The notes under the pieces: generated by a model
Seen by the model: the letters and a program-made list of their open reading frames with translations, nothing else
Told to the model about the DNA's origin: nothing
Database searches by the model: none
Program-made: the position numbers and the translations under genes
Shown: positions 1 to 7,623 of the stretch, in pieces
How positions within the stretch are numbered: position 1 is the first letter of the stretch
How the letters are laid out: the number at the start of each line of letters is the position of its first letter
Assembly: GCA_009930125.1 (NCBI GenBank)
Contig: RZYZ01000068.1
Location: forward strand, 1-9,941
Direction of reading: 5' to 3'
Origin: Clostridia bacterium
GTDB lineage: Bacteria; Bacillota; Clostridia; Clostridiales; Clostridiaceae
Length of the DNA: 9,941 bases

Positions 1-1473
1 GTATTCTCCGTGAAAGTGGGGATGGAAAAGGAGAACATCTGTCTCAGCACGGTACCGCCTACGGCGCCACCGGCTCCTTCCATGACCCTGGACCTTCCCT
101 ATGCGGTGGCACTGCGTGAGTTCTTCGATGAATATCGCATCCGTGCCCAGCAGAACACGAAATACATGGAATCCGACACAAGAGAAGCCACAGTGACCCA
201 TGTGCTGAATCTGCTCATCTCCGAGCTCACAGGGGCGGACATCCAGTCCACCATCACGCCGGATGAAGGGCGAAATGTGCCATGGAACTACAACAATATC
301 GCGGCCCTTGCCACCGCCAAGCAGGCCTTCCAGGGGATGGACGGTCTCATGGAGATGATTGAGCTGAAAAAAGACGGTTTCCTCCGGGACAAGACAAGGG
401 AAATCAAGGAAAGAGCGGTACTCTTCCTGGAAGAGATCCTGGAAGTGGGCGGATATTTCCATGCAGTGGAGAAAGGATTCTTTGTGGACTCAGGATACTA
501 TCCGGAGAGAAACGGAGACGGCATCGTGAGAAAGATCGATGGCGGTCTTGCTGCGGATACGGTTTTCGAGAAGGATGAAGACTATTTTGCTCCTGTGACC
601 GGATTCTTCGGATACAACAATGTGGCGGAGAAGTACGTCAGCCCATCCGATGCCATCGGTGGAGATACACTGGAACATAGAGAAAAGATCGTCTACATCG
701 ATGAGCTGGACCCGGAAGACAATGTGAACAGGAGACTGGAGGAAACCAGAAAATACTTCACCAGAGAGCACATCAGGCCAGAAGTGGAATGGGCAGGTGA
801 TGGAGTCATTCTCCAGACCATGATGCTTCCGGTGGATGAAATGACCGCAGAAGCGGCAGCGGTGGAGATCGGCAGAAAGATGGGGCTCCTGGATGTGGAA
901 GTGGTGCATAAGGAAGTGCTGCAGGAAGCGGAAGGAACCCTGGTTGAAATCAAGGGAAGAGTAGCCTTCTCGCTGGATGCGAAAGATCTGGTGATTCCGG
1001 AGAAACCGGAAGTGTTCTCGGACGAGGAGATCCGCGCGGACATCGAAAAGCATCCCATGAAGATCGTCGCAGGAACCCTTGGCAATGACGAGCACTCCGT
1101 GGGCCTGAGAGAGATCATCGACATCAAGCATGGCGGCATCGAGAAGTACGGCATCGAATCCATCTACCTGGGCACCTCCGTGCCTGTGGAGAAGCTGGTG
1201 GATGCGGCCATTGAGTCCAATGCCGATGCCATTCTGGCCAGCACCATCATCAGCCATGACAACATTCACTACAAGAATCTCAAGAAGCTCTGTGATACGG
1301 CGGTGGAAAAGGGCGTCAGAGACAGGCTCATCATTCTCGGAGGCGGAACGCAGATCATCAGCGACCTGGCTGTGGATACGGGACTGGATATGGGATTCGG
1401 ACGAGGAACCAAGGGATCTCATGTGGCTACATTCCTGGTGAAAAAGAGGAGAGAACTTAGAGAAGAGGAGTAG
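1..1473 (+). CDS. oraE: D-ornithine 4,5-aminomutase large (E) subunit, 5'-truncated by the window edge
   Basis: This subunit, with small subunit OraS, converts D-ornithine to (2R,4S)-2,4-diaminopentanoate using adenosylcobalamin and PLP, in cytosolic oxidative ornithine fermentation. The frame is open from base 1, so the GTG at 10 is not a real start; 490 codons are visible. The C-terminal B12-binding Rossmann domain is clear: a D-x-H-x-x-G motif DEHSVG has its cobalt-ligating His at visible residue 365 (bases 1093-1095), an S-T-I segment lies near 414-416, and a GGG turn at 447-449. A lysine lies 11 residues after the His (residue 376, bases 1126-1128). In the characterised Clostridium sticklandii enzyme the cobalt ligand is His618 and the PLP lysine is Lys629, the same spacing, so about 250 N-terminal residues (start of the PLP/substrate barrel) are missing here. 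The following genes, a MutL-like ATPase and ornithine racemase, fit the known ora cluster. The relative lysine 5,6-aminomutase is less likely because of that context. Confidence 0.93.
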   Translation, partial: VFSVKVGMEKENICLSTVPPTAPPAPSMTLDLPYAVALREFFDEYRIRAQQNTKYMESDTREATVTHVLNLLISELTGADIQSTITPDEGRNVPWNYNNIAALATAKQAFQGMDGLMEMIELKKDGFLRDKTREIKERAVLFLEEILEVGGYFHAVEKGFFVDSGYYPERNGDGIVRKIDGGLAADTVFEKDEDYFAPVTGFFGYNNVAEKYVSPSDAIGGDTLEHREKIVYIDELDPEDNVNRRLEETRKYFTREHIRPEVEWAGDGVILQTMMLPVDEMTAEAAAVEIGRKMGLLDVEVVHKEVLQEAEGTLVEIKGRVAFSLDAKDLVIPEKPEVFSDEEIRADIEKHPMKIVAGTLGNDEHSVGLREIIDIKHGGIEKYGIESIYLGTSVPVEKLVDAAIESNADAILASTIISHDNIHYKNLKKLCDTAVEKGVRDRLIILGGGTQIISDLAVDTGLDMGFGRGTKGSHVATFLVKKRRELREEE

Positions 1474-1497
1474 AATCCCTTCTGGAGGAATCGAAAG

Positions 1498-2889
1498 ATG
1501 AAAATAGATGTATTAGTTGCAGAAATCGGCAGCACCACCACGGTGGTCAATGCCTTTCATAATCTGAAGAGCGAAGATCCTGTCTTCCTAGGTCAGGGAC
1601 AGGGGGTCACATCCGTGGAGGAAGGGGATGTGACCATCGGCCTTCATGAAGCCATGGAGGACCTTAGAAGGAAGCTGGATGTTTCGGAGATCACCTATGA
1701 CAGTTTTCTTGCCACCTCCAGTGCGGCGGGTGGGCTCAGGATGACAGTCCACGGACTGGTTCATGACATGACCGTGAAGGCTTCCAGAGAGGCCGCCCTT
1801 GGCGCGGGCGCCATCATAAGACTGGTCACCTCCGGCAGACTGAAGAAATCGGATCTTCGGAAGATCATGGACATCAGGCCCAACATCATCATGATCGCCG
1901 GCGGACTGGACCATGGAGAAAGAGACACCGCTCTATACAATGCGGAGAAGATTCTTACGATGGGCCTGTCTGTTCCCGTCATCTATGCCGGAAATACCGA
2001 CAATCAAGATGACATCGAGGAGATCTTCGAAGAATATCCAGGCAGACTGTATATGACAGACAATGTGTATCCTCAGGTGGATGTCCTGCAGGTGGAGCCT
2101 GCAAGAAAAATCATTCAGGAAGTGTTTGAAGAGAACATCATCCATGCCAAAGGCATGGAGAAGGTCTACGAGCTGGTCAACGGCAGAATTCTGCCCACGC
2201 CGGGTGCCGTGATGGAGAGCGCAAAGGTTTTGAAGGAGGTCCTGGGGGACCTCATGATCATCGATGTGGGCGGGGCTACTACGGATGTTCATTCCGTGAC
2301 CAGAGGGTCGGAGGAGATCGCAAGGATTCTCCTTTCACCGGAACCGGAAGCCAAAAGAACCGTGGAAGGGGATCTGGGGGTCTATGTGAACAGGAAGAAT
2401 CTCATCGAGCGGATCGGAGAAGAGAAAATCTGTCAGGAACTGAAGATTCCCAGCATCGATCTTCATAATCTCAAACCCATACCGGAAACACCTCTGGAGA
2501 AGGAGATCATCAGAAGACTCACCAGAGAAGCGGTGTTTGCTTCCGTGGACAGGCATGCGGGCACCGTGAGGAATCTCTACGGGGAATCCTCCGGCAGGAA
2601 GAGTGTGGCGGAAGGAAAGGACCTGACGGAAGTGAAGTACATCATCGGTACAGGGGGAGCCCTCACAAGACTGGAGAACATGGAAGAGATTCTTTCCGGT
2701 ATCCATCAAGAGGGCAGAGGACAGAAGCTGTATCCGAAAAAGGAAGCAGAGGTGCTTCTGGATACGGACTACCTCCTGGCTTCCCTGGGGGTTCTGTCTC
2801 TGCAGCATAGGGAAGCGGCGCTGAAACTGATGCTGAAAAGCCTGAAAATCGAGGATAAAGGAAGTGAATCTGATGTATCCGTGCATTGA
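1498..2889 (+). CDS. MutL/GlmL-family ASKHA ATPase, putative reactivase of ornithine aminomutase
   Basis: This 463-residue protein is the length of GlmL/MutL, the accessory protein encoded with B12-dependent glutamate mutase. It has the ASKHA (actin/Hsp70-like) nucleotide-binding signatures in order: phosphate-1 loop AEIGSTTT at residues 8-15, phosphate-2 loop IDVGGATTD at 255-263, and adenosine motif IGTGGALTR at 383-391. The ATG at 1498 follows a GGAGG at 1484-1488 with good spacing and begins 24 bases after the oraE stop, so both genes share an operon. Known of the family: such proteins are linked to adenosylcobalamin mutases. Inferred: it exchanges damaged cobalamin out of OraSE, as diol dehydratase reactivases do. 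A direct role in ornithine chemistry is unlikely because no substrate-binding domain is evident. The end of the gene overlaps the racemase gene, suggesting translational coupling. Confidence 0.85.
   Translation: MKIDVLVAEIGSTTTVVNAFHNLKSEDPVFLGQGQGVTSVEEGDVTIGLHEAMEDLRRKLDVSEITYDSFLATSSAAGGLRMTVHGLVHDMTVKASREAALGAGAIIRLVTSGRLKKSDLRKIMDIRPNIIMIAGGLDHGERDTALYNAEKILTMGLSVPVIYAGNTDNQDDIEEIFEEYPGRLYMTDNVYPQVDVLQVEPARKIIQEVFEENIIHAKGMEKVYELVNGRILPTPGAVMESAKVLKEVLGDLMIIDVGGATTDVHSVTRGSEEIARILLSPEPEAKRTVEGDLGVYVNRKNLIERIGEEKICQELKIPSIDLHNLKPIPETPLEKEIIRRLTREAVFASVDRHAGTVRNLYGESSGRKSVAEGKDLTEVKYIIGTGGALTRLENMEEILSGIHQEGRGQKLYPKKEAEVLLDTDYLLASLGVLSLQHREAALKLMLKSLKIEDKGSESDVSVH
2857..2864 (+). promoter_or_regulatory. 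Ribosome binding site deciding the orr start
   Basis: AAAGGAAG sits 8 bases upstream of the ATG at 2873. The in-frame GTG at 2864 overlaps this element and has no other Shine-Dalgarno sequence at a workable distance, so the ATG is favoured. The site lies inside the 3' end of the MutL-like gene. Confidence 0.6.
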
Positions 2890-3949
2890 AATCAATCTGG
2901 AAAAGCTGGAAGATAATTCAAGAAAGGTCAACGGACTGCTGAAACCCCTGGGCATCAGCGTCATGGCTGTGACAAAGGGGTTCACTGCAGAATCCCGGAT
3001 CGTCAGAGCGATTCTGGATGGAGGAGCAGACTATATTGCCGATGCCAGAATCAAGAATCTCATCAAGCTGAAGGATCTGCCCAGAGAAAAAGTGCTTCTG
3101 AGACTGCCCATGCAAAGTGAGATCCATGATGTGGTGAAATACTGTGACTACAGCCTGAACTCAGAGCTGGACACTTTGAAGCTCATCGGAAAGGAAGCCA
3201 CTTCTCTTGGCATCGTCCACAAAGTCATCATCATGGTGGATCTGGGGGATTACCGGGAAGGGATCCGGTATCACCGGGTGGAGCAGTTCGTGAAGGAAGC
3301 GGTGGAGATTGAAGGCATCGCCATCCGAGGGTTCGGAGTGAATCTCACCTGTTTCGGAGGCGTCATTCCCGAGCAGACCACCCTTCAGAGACTGGTGGAG
3401 ATTTCAGAAACCATGCGGGTGAAATATGATCTCAAGATCGACATCGTCTCAGGAGGAAGTTCCTCCAGCATCTATCTCATCAATGAGGAGAACGGGATCC
3501 CCAGAGGCATCAACAATCTGAGACTGGGGGAAGTGATCCTTCTTGGCAAGGAGACCGCCTTCGGGGAGCGTTTTGATGGACTGCATGAGGATGCCTTCAT
3601 TCTCAAAGCCCAGATCATAGAGCTGAAGGATAAGCCGTCGGTTCCCCATGGACGAATCGGAAGAGACGCCTTCGGGAATATCCCCCATCATCAGGACCGC
3701 GGCATCATAAGGCGTGCCATCCTGGCACTGGGAAAACAGGATGTGGACCCTTCAGGGATCATTCCCGTGAATCCGAATCTCAGCATACTCGGAGCAAGCT
3801 CTGACCACCTCATCGTGGATCTGTCGAAAGACAAGGAAGCCTATCAGGTGGGCGATATCATGTCGTTCTATGTGAAGTACGGTGGCCTGCTCAATGCCAT
3901 GACCTCTCCCTATGTGGAAAAAGTCTATATCGAGAGAGAAGATCGCTGA
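2873..3949 (+). CDS. orr: Ornithine racemase (PLP-dependent, alanine racemase-like fold)
   Basis: This enzyme interconverts L- and D-ornithine in the cytosol, supplying the D-isomer used by OraSE. From the ATG at 2873 it is 358 residues. It matches fold-type III PLP racemases: the N-terminal segment IEINLEKLEDNSRKV is followed by the PLP-lysine motif VMAVTKGF (Lys35), with barrel strands downstream such as IDIVSGGSSSS and NLRLGE. A C-terminal domain follows, ending in GGLLNAMTSPYVEKVY. The ATG was chosen over the in-frame GTG at 2864 because AAAGGAAG lies at ideal spacing before it. The gene starts 17 bases inside the MutL-like gene, so the two are probably translationally coupled. Position directly behind oraE and its ATPase supports ornithine rather than alanine as substrate; the sequence alone would only say amino-acid racemase. 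No convincing terminator follows it. Confidence 0.88.
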   Translation: MYPCIEINLEKLEDNSRKVNGLLKPLGISVMAVTKGFTAESRIVRAILDGGADYIADARIKNLIKLKDLPREKVLLRLPMQSEIHDVVKYCDYSLNSELDTLKLIGKEATSLGIVHKVIIMVDLGDYREGIRYHRVEQFVKEAVEIEGIAIRGFGVNLTCFGGVIPEQTTLQRLVEISETMRVKYDLKIDIVSGGSSSSIYLINEENGIPRGINNLRLGEVILLGKETAFGERFDGLHEDAFILKAQIIELKDKPSVPHGRIGRDAFGNIPHHQDRGIIRRAILALGKQDVDPSGIIPVNPNLSILGASSDHLIVDLSKDKEAYQVGDIMSFYVKYGGLLNAMTSPYVEKVYIEREDR

Positions 3950-4153
3950 ATGGGGAGAATTTCCATAGATGAGATACATCTGCTCTTGAATTGGCCATGA
4001 CAGGTGGAAAATCGCCAATGTCAATGTAGAAAATATATTTCAAACAATTCGGTATTGTGTAAATGATTACAAGCTATAATTTCGAGATTTTTTTGTTGAC
4101 CGGAACTTTTCTGCCAATTTAGAAATGGTTCATTTTTATGCTGTAAAATAAGG

Positions 4154-4182
4154 TTTACCAATATTTTTTTAGATGACATAAT
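4154..4182 (+). promoter_or_regulatory. Probable promoter of the serC-serA-DUF1015 operon
   Basis: A -35-like TTTACC (4154-4159) and an extended -10 TGACATAAT (4174-4182) are separated by 17 bases, placing the transcript start near 4189 and leaving a leader of about 40 bases. The surrounding gap (3950-4227) is AT-rich with several T-runs. Other partial matches are TATAAT at 4075-4080 without a good -35, and TTGACC at 4096-4101 with a poor -10. No gene, T-box signature or recognisable riboswitch was seen in the gap. Confidence 0.5.
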
Positions 4183-4211
4183 GAAAGTACTGTAACGAAA
4201 CTATACATATT

Positions 4212-4219
4212 AAAAGGAG
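4212..4219 (+). promoter_or_regulatory. Ribosome binding site supporting a TTG start for serC
   Basis: AAAAGGAG lies 8 bases upstream of TTG at 4228. No in-frame ATG or GTG would keep the conserved SerC N-terminus (RIFNFSAGP), so this strong site marks TTG as the initiator. Confidence 0.75.
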
Positions 4220-4227
4220 CGATTACA

Positions 4228-5310
4228 TTGTCAAGAATTTTTAATTTTTCTGCTGGTCCATCCATGCTGCCTGAAAGTGTACTGGAAAGAGCCGCTGCCG
4301 AGATGCTGGATTATCAGGGTTCAGGAATGTCCGTCATGGAAATGAGCCATAGAAGCAAAGTGTATGACGGCATCATCAAAAACACCGAGAAGAAGCTGAG
4401 AGAGATCATGTCCATTCCGGACAACTACAAGGTATTGTTCCTTCAGGGAGGAGCGACGCTTCAGTTCTCCATGATTCCCATGAATCTCCTGGTGAAAAAC
4501 GGAAAAGCGGATTACATCGTATCGGGAAGCTTCTCCGGAAAAGCCTACAAGGAAGCGAAGAAATATGGCGAGATCAATCTGGCTGCCACAAGCAAGGAAG
4601 ACAACTTCAGTCACATTCCAACTCAGGAAGAACTGAATCTTTCCAAGGATGCGGATTATCTGCACATCTGTGAAAACAACACCATTTTCGGAACCACATA
4701 TAATTATCTGCCAGAAACTGCAGGCGTACCCATCGTTTCCGATATGTCCTCCTGCATTCTGTCCAAACCTGTGGATGTGTCAAAATATGGCCTGATTTAC
4801 GCAGGTGCACAGAAGAACATGGGACCTGCTGGGCTTACCGTGGTCATCATCCGTGAAGACCTCGTAGGAGAGCCACAGGAGAAGACCCCTGTTCTCATGA
4901 GATTTGATGAGCTGGTGAAGGCGGAATCCATGTACAATACGCCACCAACCTATGCCATCTATATTCTGGGACTGGTTCTGGACTGGGTGGACTCCATGGG
5001 TGGACTGTCCGGCATGAAGGAGCACAATGAAAAGAAGGCTGCCCTTCTTTATGACTTCCTGGATGGAAGCAAGCTCTTCAAGACCAATGTGGTCAAGGAG
5101 AACAGATCCATGATGAACGTGACGTTCTTCACCGGAAACGAAGAACTGGATGCGAAGTTTGTGAAGGAAACCGCTGCCAAGGGATTCTCCAACCTCAAGG
5201 GTCACAGATCCGTGGGCGGCATGAGAGCATCCATCTACAATGCGATGCCGATGGAAGGTGTGGAAGCACTGGTGAAGTTCATGAAGGAATTCGAAGCTGC
5301 CAATTCATAG
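4228..5310 (+). CDS. serC: Phosphoserine aminotransferase
   Basis: SerC transfers the amino group of glutamate to 3-phosphohydroxypyruvate to give O-phospho-L-serine, the second step of serine synthesis, in the cytosol. The 360-residue length is typical. It begins with the family hallmark RIFNFSAGPSMLPESV, has the glycine-rich LQGGATLQF phosphate-binding segment near residues 74-82, and carries the PLP Schiff-base lysine in GAQKNMGPAG (Lys196, bases 4813-4815). The C-terminal segment GHRSVGGMRASIYNAMP is the conserved substrate-phosphate region. Translation starts at TTG, supported by AAAAGGAG 8 bases upstream. serA follows after 27 bases in the same direction, so the two are co-transcribed. 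Some SerC proteins also act in pyridoxine synthesis, but the adjacent serA argues for serine as the main role. Confidence 0.97.
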   Translation: MSRIFNFSAGPSMLPESVLERAAAEMLDYQGSGMSVMEMSHRSKVYDGIIKNTEKKLREIMSIPDNYKVLFLQGGATLQFSMIPMNLLVKNGKADYIVSGSFSGKAYKEAKKYGEINLAATSKEDNFSHIPTQEELNLSKDADYLHICENNTIFGTTYNYLPETAGVPIVSDMSSCILSKPVDVSKYGLIYAGAQKNMGPAGLTVVIIREDLVGEPQEKTPVLMRFDELVKAESMYNTPPTYAIYILGLVLDWVDSMGGLSGMKEHNEKKAALLYDFLDGSKLFKTNVVKENRSMMNVTFFTGNEELDAKFVKETAAKGFSNLKGHRSVGGMRASIYNAMPMEGVEALVKFMKEFEAANS

Positions 5311-5337
5311 AAATCTGTTATTTAAGGGGGAGATCAC

Positions 5338-6249
5338 ATGATCAGAATATTAACCGCTGACGGAATGGAGCAAGGTGCCATCAGAACACTGGAAGACTTA
5401 GGCTATGAAGTCGTCAATGAGCACTACGAACTGCCGGAGCTAAATGAGAAAATCAAGGAATTCGACGTGATTGTCGTGCGTTCCGCAACCAAGATCAGAG
5501 AGCCGCTCATCGACGAAGCGCTGAAGTCAGGAAGACTGAAGCTCATCATCAGAGGCGGCGTCGGAGTGGACAACATCGATGTGAAGTATGCCGAAGAAAA
5601 AGGCATCGCCGTGAGAAATACACCCAATGCGTCCAGCGCATCGGTGGCGGAGCTTGCCATCGGACATCTCTTCACCATCGCAAGACACATGCACAGTGCC
5701 AATGTGACCATGAGAAAAGGTGAATGGAACAAGAAGAAATACAGCGGCATCGAACTTTCAGGCAAGACCCTGGGACTCATCGGATTCGGAAGAATCGCAA
5801 GAGAAGTGGCGCTGAGAGCCAATGCCCTGGGCATGAAGGTCATCTACACCAACCGAAGCGGGCATAAGCCTGAAAATGAACCCAACCGTTATGTGACCAT
5901 GGAAGAGCTTTTCAAGGAAGCGGACTTCATTTCTCTTCATATGCCGAAGCTTGCGGACAAGCCGCATCTCATCGGCAAGGAAGAGATCGAAATGATGAAA
6001 GATGGCGTATATCTGGTCAATACAGCCAGAGGTGGACTCATTGACGAGGACGCACTTTGTGATGCGCTGGACAGCGGGAAGGTTTCCGCTGCAGCCATAG
6101 ACGTATTCAAGGAAGAGCCTTCAAAGAATGAGAGAATCTACACCCATGACAGGATTTCTCTGACACCTCACATCGGTGCTTCCACGGAAGAAGCGCAGCT
6201 GAGAATCGGTGAAGAGATCGTGTCTATCATCAAAGCGTTTTTCGCGTAG
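5338..6249 (+). CDS. serA: D-3-phosphoglycerate dehydrogenase, short form without ACT domain
   Basis: This enzyme oxidises 3-phosphoglycerate to 3-phosphohydroxypyruvate, the first step of serine synthesis. At 303 residues it has only the D-2-hydroxyacid dehydrogenase core. Visible motifs are the substrate segment RGGVGVDNID (72-81), the nucleotide loop GLIGFGRIA (146-154), and catalytic Arg231 (NTARGG), Glu260 (KEEP) and His278 (TPHIGAST). There is no C-terminal ACT or intervening domain, so serine feedback inhibition through ACT is not expected. After the second Rossmann strand (VIYTNRSG, 168-175) there is Thr-Asn-Arg-Ser instead of the acidic residue that usually selects NAD, which may favour NADP(H). 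The ATG follows AAGGGGGAG (5324-5332). Neighbours serC (27 bases before) and the DUF1015 gene (17 bases after) support the assignment over glyoxylate/hydroxypyruvate reductase, which is the main alternative. Confidence 0.9.
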   Translation: MIRILTADGMEQGAIRTLEDLGYEVVNEHYELPELNEKIKEFDVIVVRSATKIREPLIDEALKSGRLKLIIRGGVGVDNIDVKYAEEKGIAVRNTPNASSASVAELAIGHLFTIARHMHSANVTMRKGEWNKKKYSGIELSGKTLGLIGFGRIAREVALRANALGMKVIYTNRSGHKPENEPNRYVTMEELFKEADFISLHMPKLADKPHLIGKEEIEMMKDGVYLVNTARGGLIDEDALCDALDSGKVSAAAIDVFKEEPSKNERIYTHDRISLTPHIGASTEEAQLRIGEEIVSIIKAFFA

Positions 6250-6266
6250 CATAAAGGAGTAAAACC

Positions 6267-7514
6267 ATGGCAATAATCAGACCTTTTCAGGCAGTACGGC
6301 CCCACGAAGATCTTGCGGATCGGGTTGCTGCACTACCTTATGATGTAATGAATTCAGATGAAGCAAGAGAGATGGTCAAGGACAATCCCTACAGCTTTCT
6401 CCATGTGGATAAGGCGGAAATCGATCTGGATCCATCCATAGACCATTATGACCAGAGAGTCTATGACAAAGCGCGTGAAACCCTCATGAGATTCATCGAG
6501 GAAAAAACACTGGTGAGAGAAGACAAGAAAGGACTCTACATCTATACCCTGGTGATGGATGGGCATCCTCAGACCGGTCTTGTTTCACTGGCATCCATCG
6601 ATGACTATCAGAACAATGTGGTGAAAAAGCATGAGTTCACAAGAGCGGAAAAGGAAGCGGACAGAATCCGTCACGTGGATGTGACGAATTTCCACACCGG
6701 CCCCATTTTCCTGACTTATGTATATAAGGAAGAAATCACGAAGATCATTGAAGACTACAAGAAAAACCATGACCCCATCTACGATTTTGTGGCGGAAGAT
6801 GGTGTAAGACACACAGCCTGGGCGATTCTGGAGGATGCGATCATTAAGACGCTTGTGGAGAAATTCAGCGGCGTGGAGTCTCTTTACATCGCAGACGGTC
6901 ATCACAGAGCGGCTTCTGCTGTAAGAGTGGGCATGATGAGAAGAGAGCATAATCCCGATTATACGGGGGAGGAGGAGTTCAACTATTTCCTTTCCGTGAT
7001 CTTCCCAAGCAACGAACTGAGAATCATGGACTACAATCGAGTGGTGAAGGATCTGAACGGATGCACCAGTGAAGAGTTCTTAAGAACCATCGAGAAGAAC
7101 TTCACGGTGACTCCTTATGAAGGGGAAGGTCCATACAGACCCGAAGAGAAGCATACCTTCGGTATGTATCTGGACAAGAAGTGGTATAAGCTCACGGCCA
7201 AGGAGCATATCGTCTTTGATGAAGATCCGCTGAAGAGACTGGACTGCAAGATTCTGCAGGATCATCTGCTTCATCCGGTGCTCGGGATCGAAGACCCCAG
7301 AGTGGACAAGAGAATCGACTTCGTAGGCGGAATCAGAGGCCTGGAAGAGCTGGAAAGAAGAGTGGCGAAGGATATGAAGGTGGCATTTTCCATGTATCCT
7401 ACAACCATCATGGATCTGGTTTCCATTTCCGATGCGGGCATGGTCATGCCGCCCAAATCCACCTGGTTTGAACCGAAGCTGAGAAGCGGACTGTTCCTCC
7501 ATGATCTGGACTAG
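6267..7514 (+). CDS. DUF1015-family protein of unknown function in the serine operon
   Basis: I recognise the DUF1015 family but its function is not established to my knowledge. The protein has 415 residues, no signal peptide and no membrane segment, so it is probably cytosolic. Family-like segments are the N-terminal IIRPFQAVRP and ALPYDV (22-27), a charged block with HEFTRAEKEADRIRHVD followed by TGPIF (122-148), and the compact motif YIADGHHRAA with Asp210-Gly-His-His-Arg214. The last is reminiscent of active-site motifs in ParB/Srx-fold proteins, a superfamily that includes the free-serine kinases SerK and SbnI; that resemblance is my inference. The ATG has AAAGGAG at 6253-6259, and the gene starts 17 bases after serA and ends just before the operon terminator, so it is made together with SerC and SerA. 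A role in phosphoserine/serine interconversion or control is plausible but unproven. Confidence 0.85.
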   Translation: MAIIRPFQAVRPHEDLADRVAALPYDVMNSDEAREMVKDNPYSFLHVDKAEIDLDPSIDHYDQRVYDKARETLMRFIEEKTLVREDKKGLYIYTLVMDGHPQTGLVSLASIDDYQNNVVKKHEFTRAEKEADRIRHVDVTNFHTGPIFLTYVYKEEITKIIEDYKKNHDPIYDFVAEDGVRHTAWAILEDAIIKTLVEKFSGVESLYIADGHHRAASAVRVGMMRREHNPDYTGEEEFNYFLSVIFPSNELRIMDYNRVVKDLNGCTSEEFLRTIEKNFTVTPYEGEGPYRPEEKHTFGMYLDKKWYKLTAKEHIVFDEDPLKRLDCKILQDHLLHPVLGIEDPRVDKRIDFVGGIRGLEELERRVAKDMKVAFSMYPTTIMDLVSISDAGMVMPPKSTWFEPKLRSGLFLHDLD

Positions 7515-7534
7515 AGAAGAAATTTTGTGACAGA

Positions 7535-7593
7535 AAGACTGCCTGAGTGCGACTCCCCATGAAGGAGACGTCAGGCGGTCTTCTTTTCTTTTT
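7535..7593 (+). terminator. Intrinsic terminator of the serC-serA-DUF1015 operon
   Basis: AAGACTGCCTGA (7535-7546) pairs with TCAGGCGGTCTT (7571-7582) over 12 positions with one G-U. The enclosed region contains a smaller CTCC/GGAG pairing, and a pyrimidine, T-rich tract runs to about 7593. It lies 20 bases after the DUF1015 stop. Confidence 0.85.
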
Positions 7594-7623
7594 GGCGGTC
7601 TCAGCGGGGACAACTGTTTTTCT

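Noticed and set aside
490..1422. 310-codon open frame on the minus strand opposite oraE
   Set aside because: It lies wholly over a clearly recognisable enzyme, has no family resemblance, and reflects third-base composition of the real gene.
2335..2985. 216-codon minus-strand open frame
   Set aside because: It is antisense to the MutL-like gene and orr, with no recognisable domain.
3968..4019. Short inverted repeats after orr (AGATG/CATCT and ATTGGC/GCCAAT) as a terminator
   Set aside because: The stems are short, the second has an 18-base loop, and neither is followed by a T-tract.
4055..4227. T-box or other riboswitch in the serC leader
   Set aside because: No T-box signature or other known aptamer core was seen, and the leader from the best promoter is only about 40 bases.
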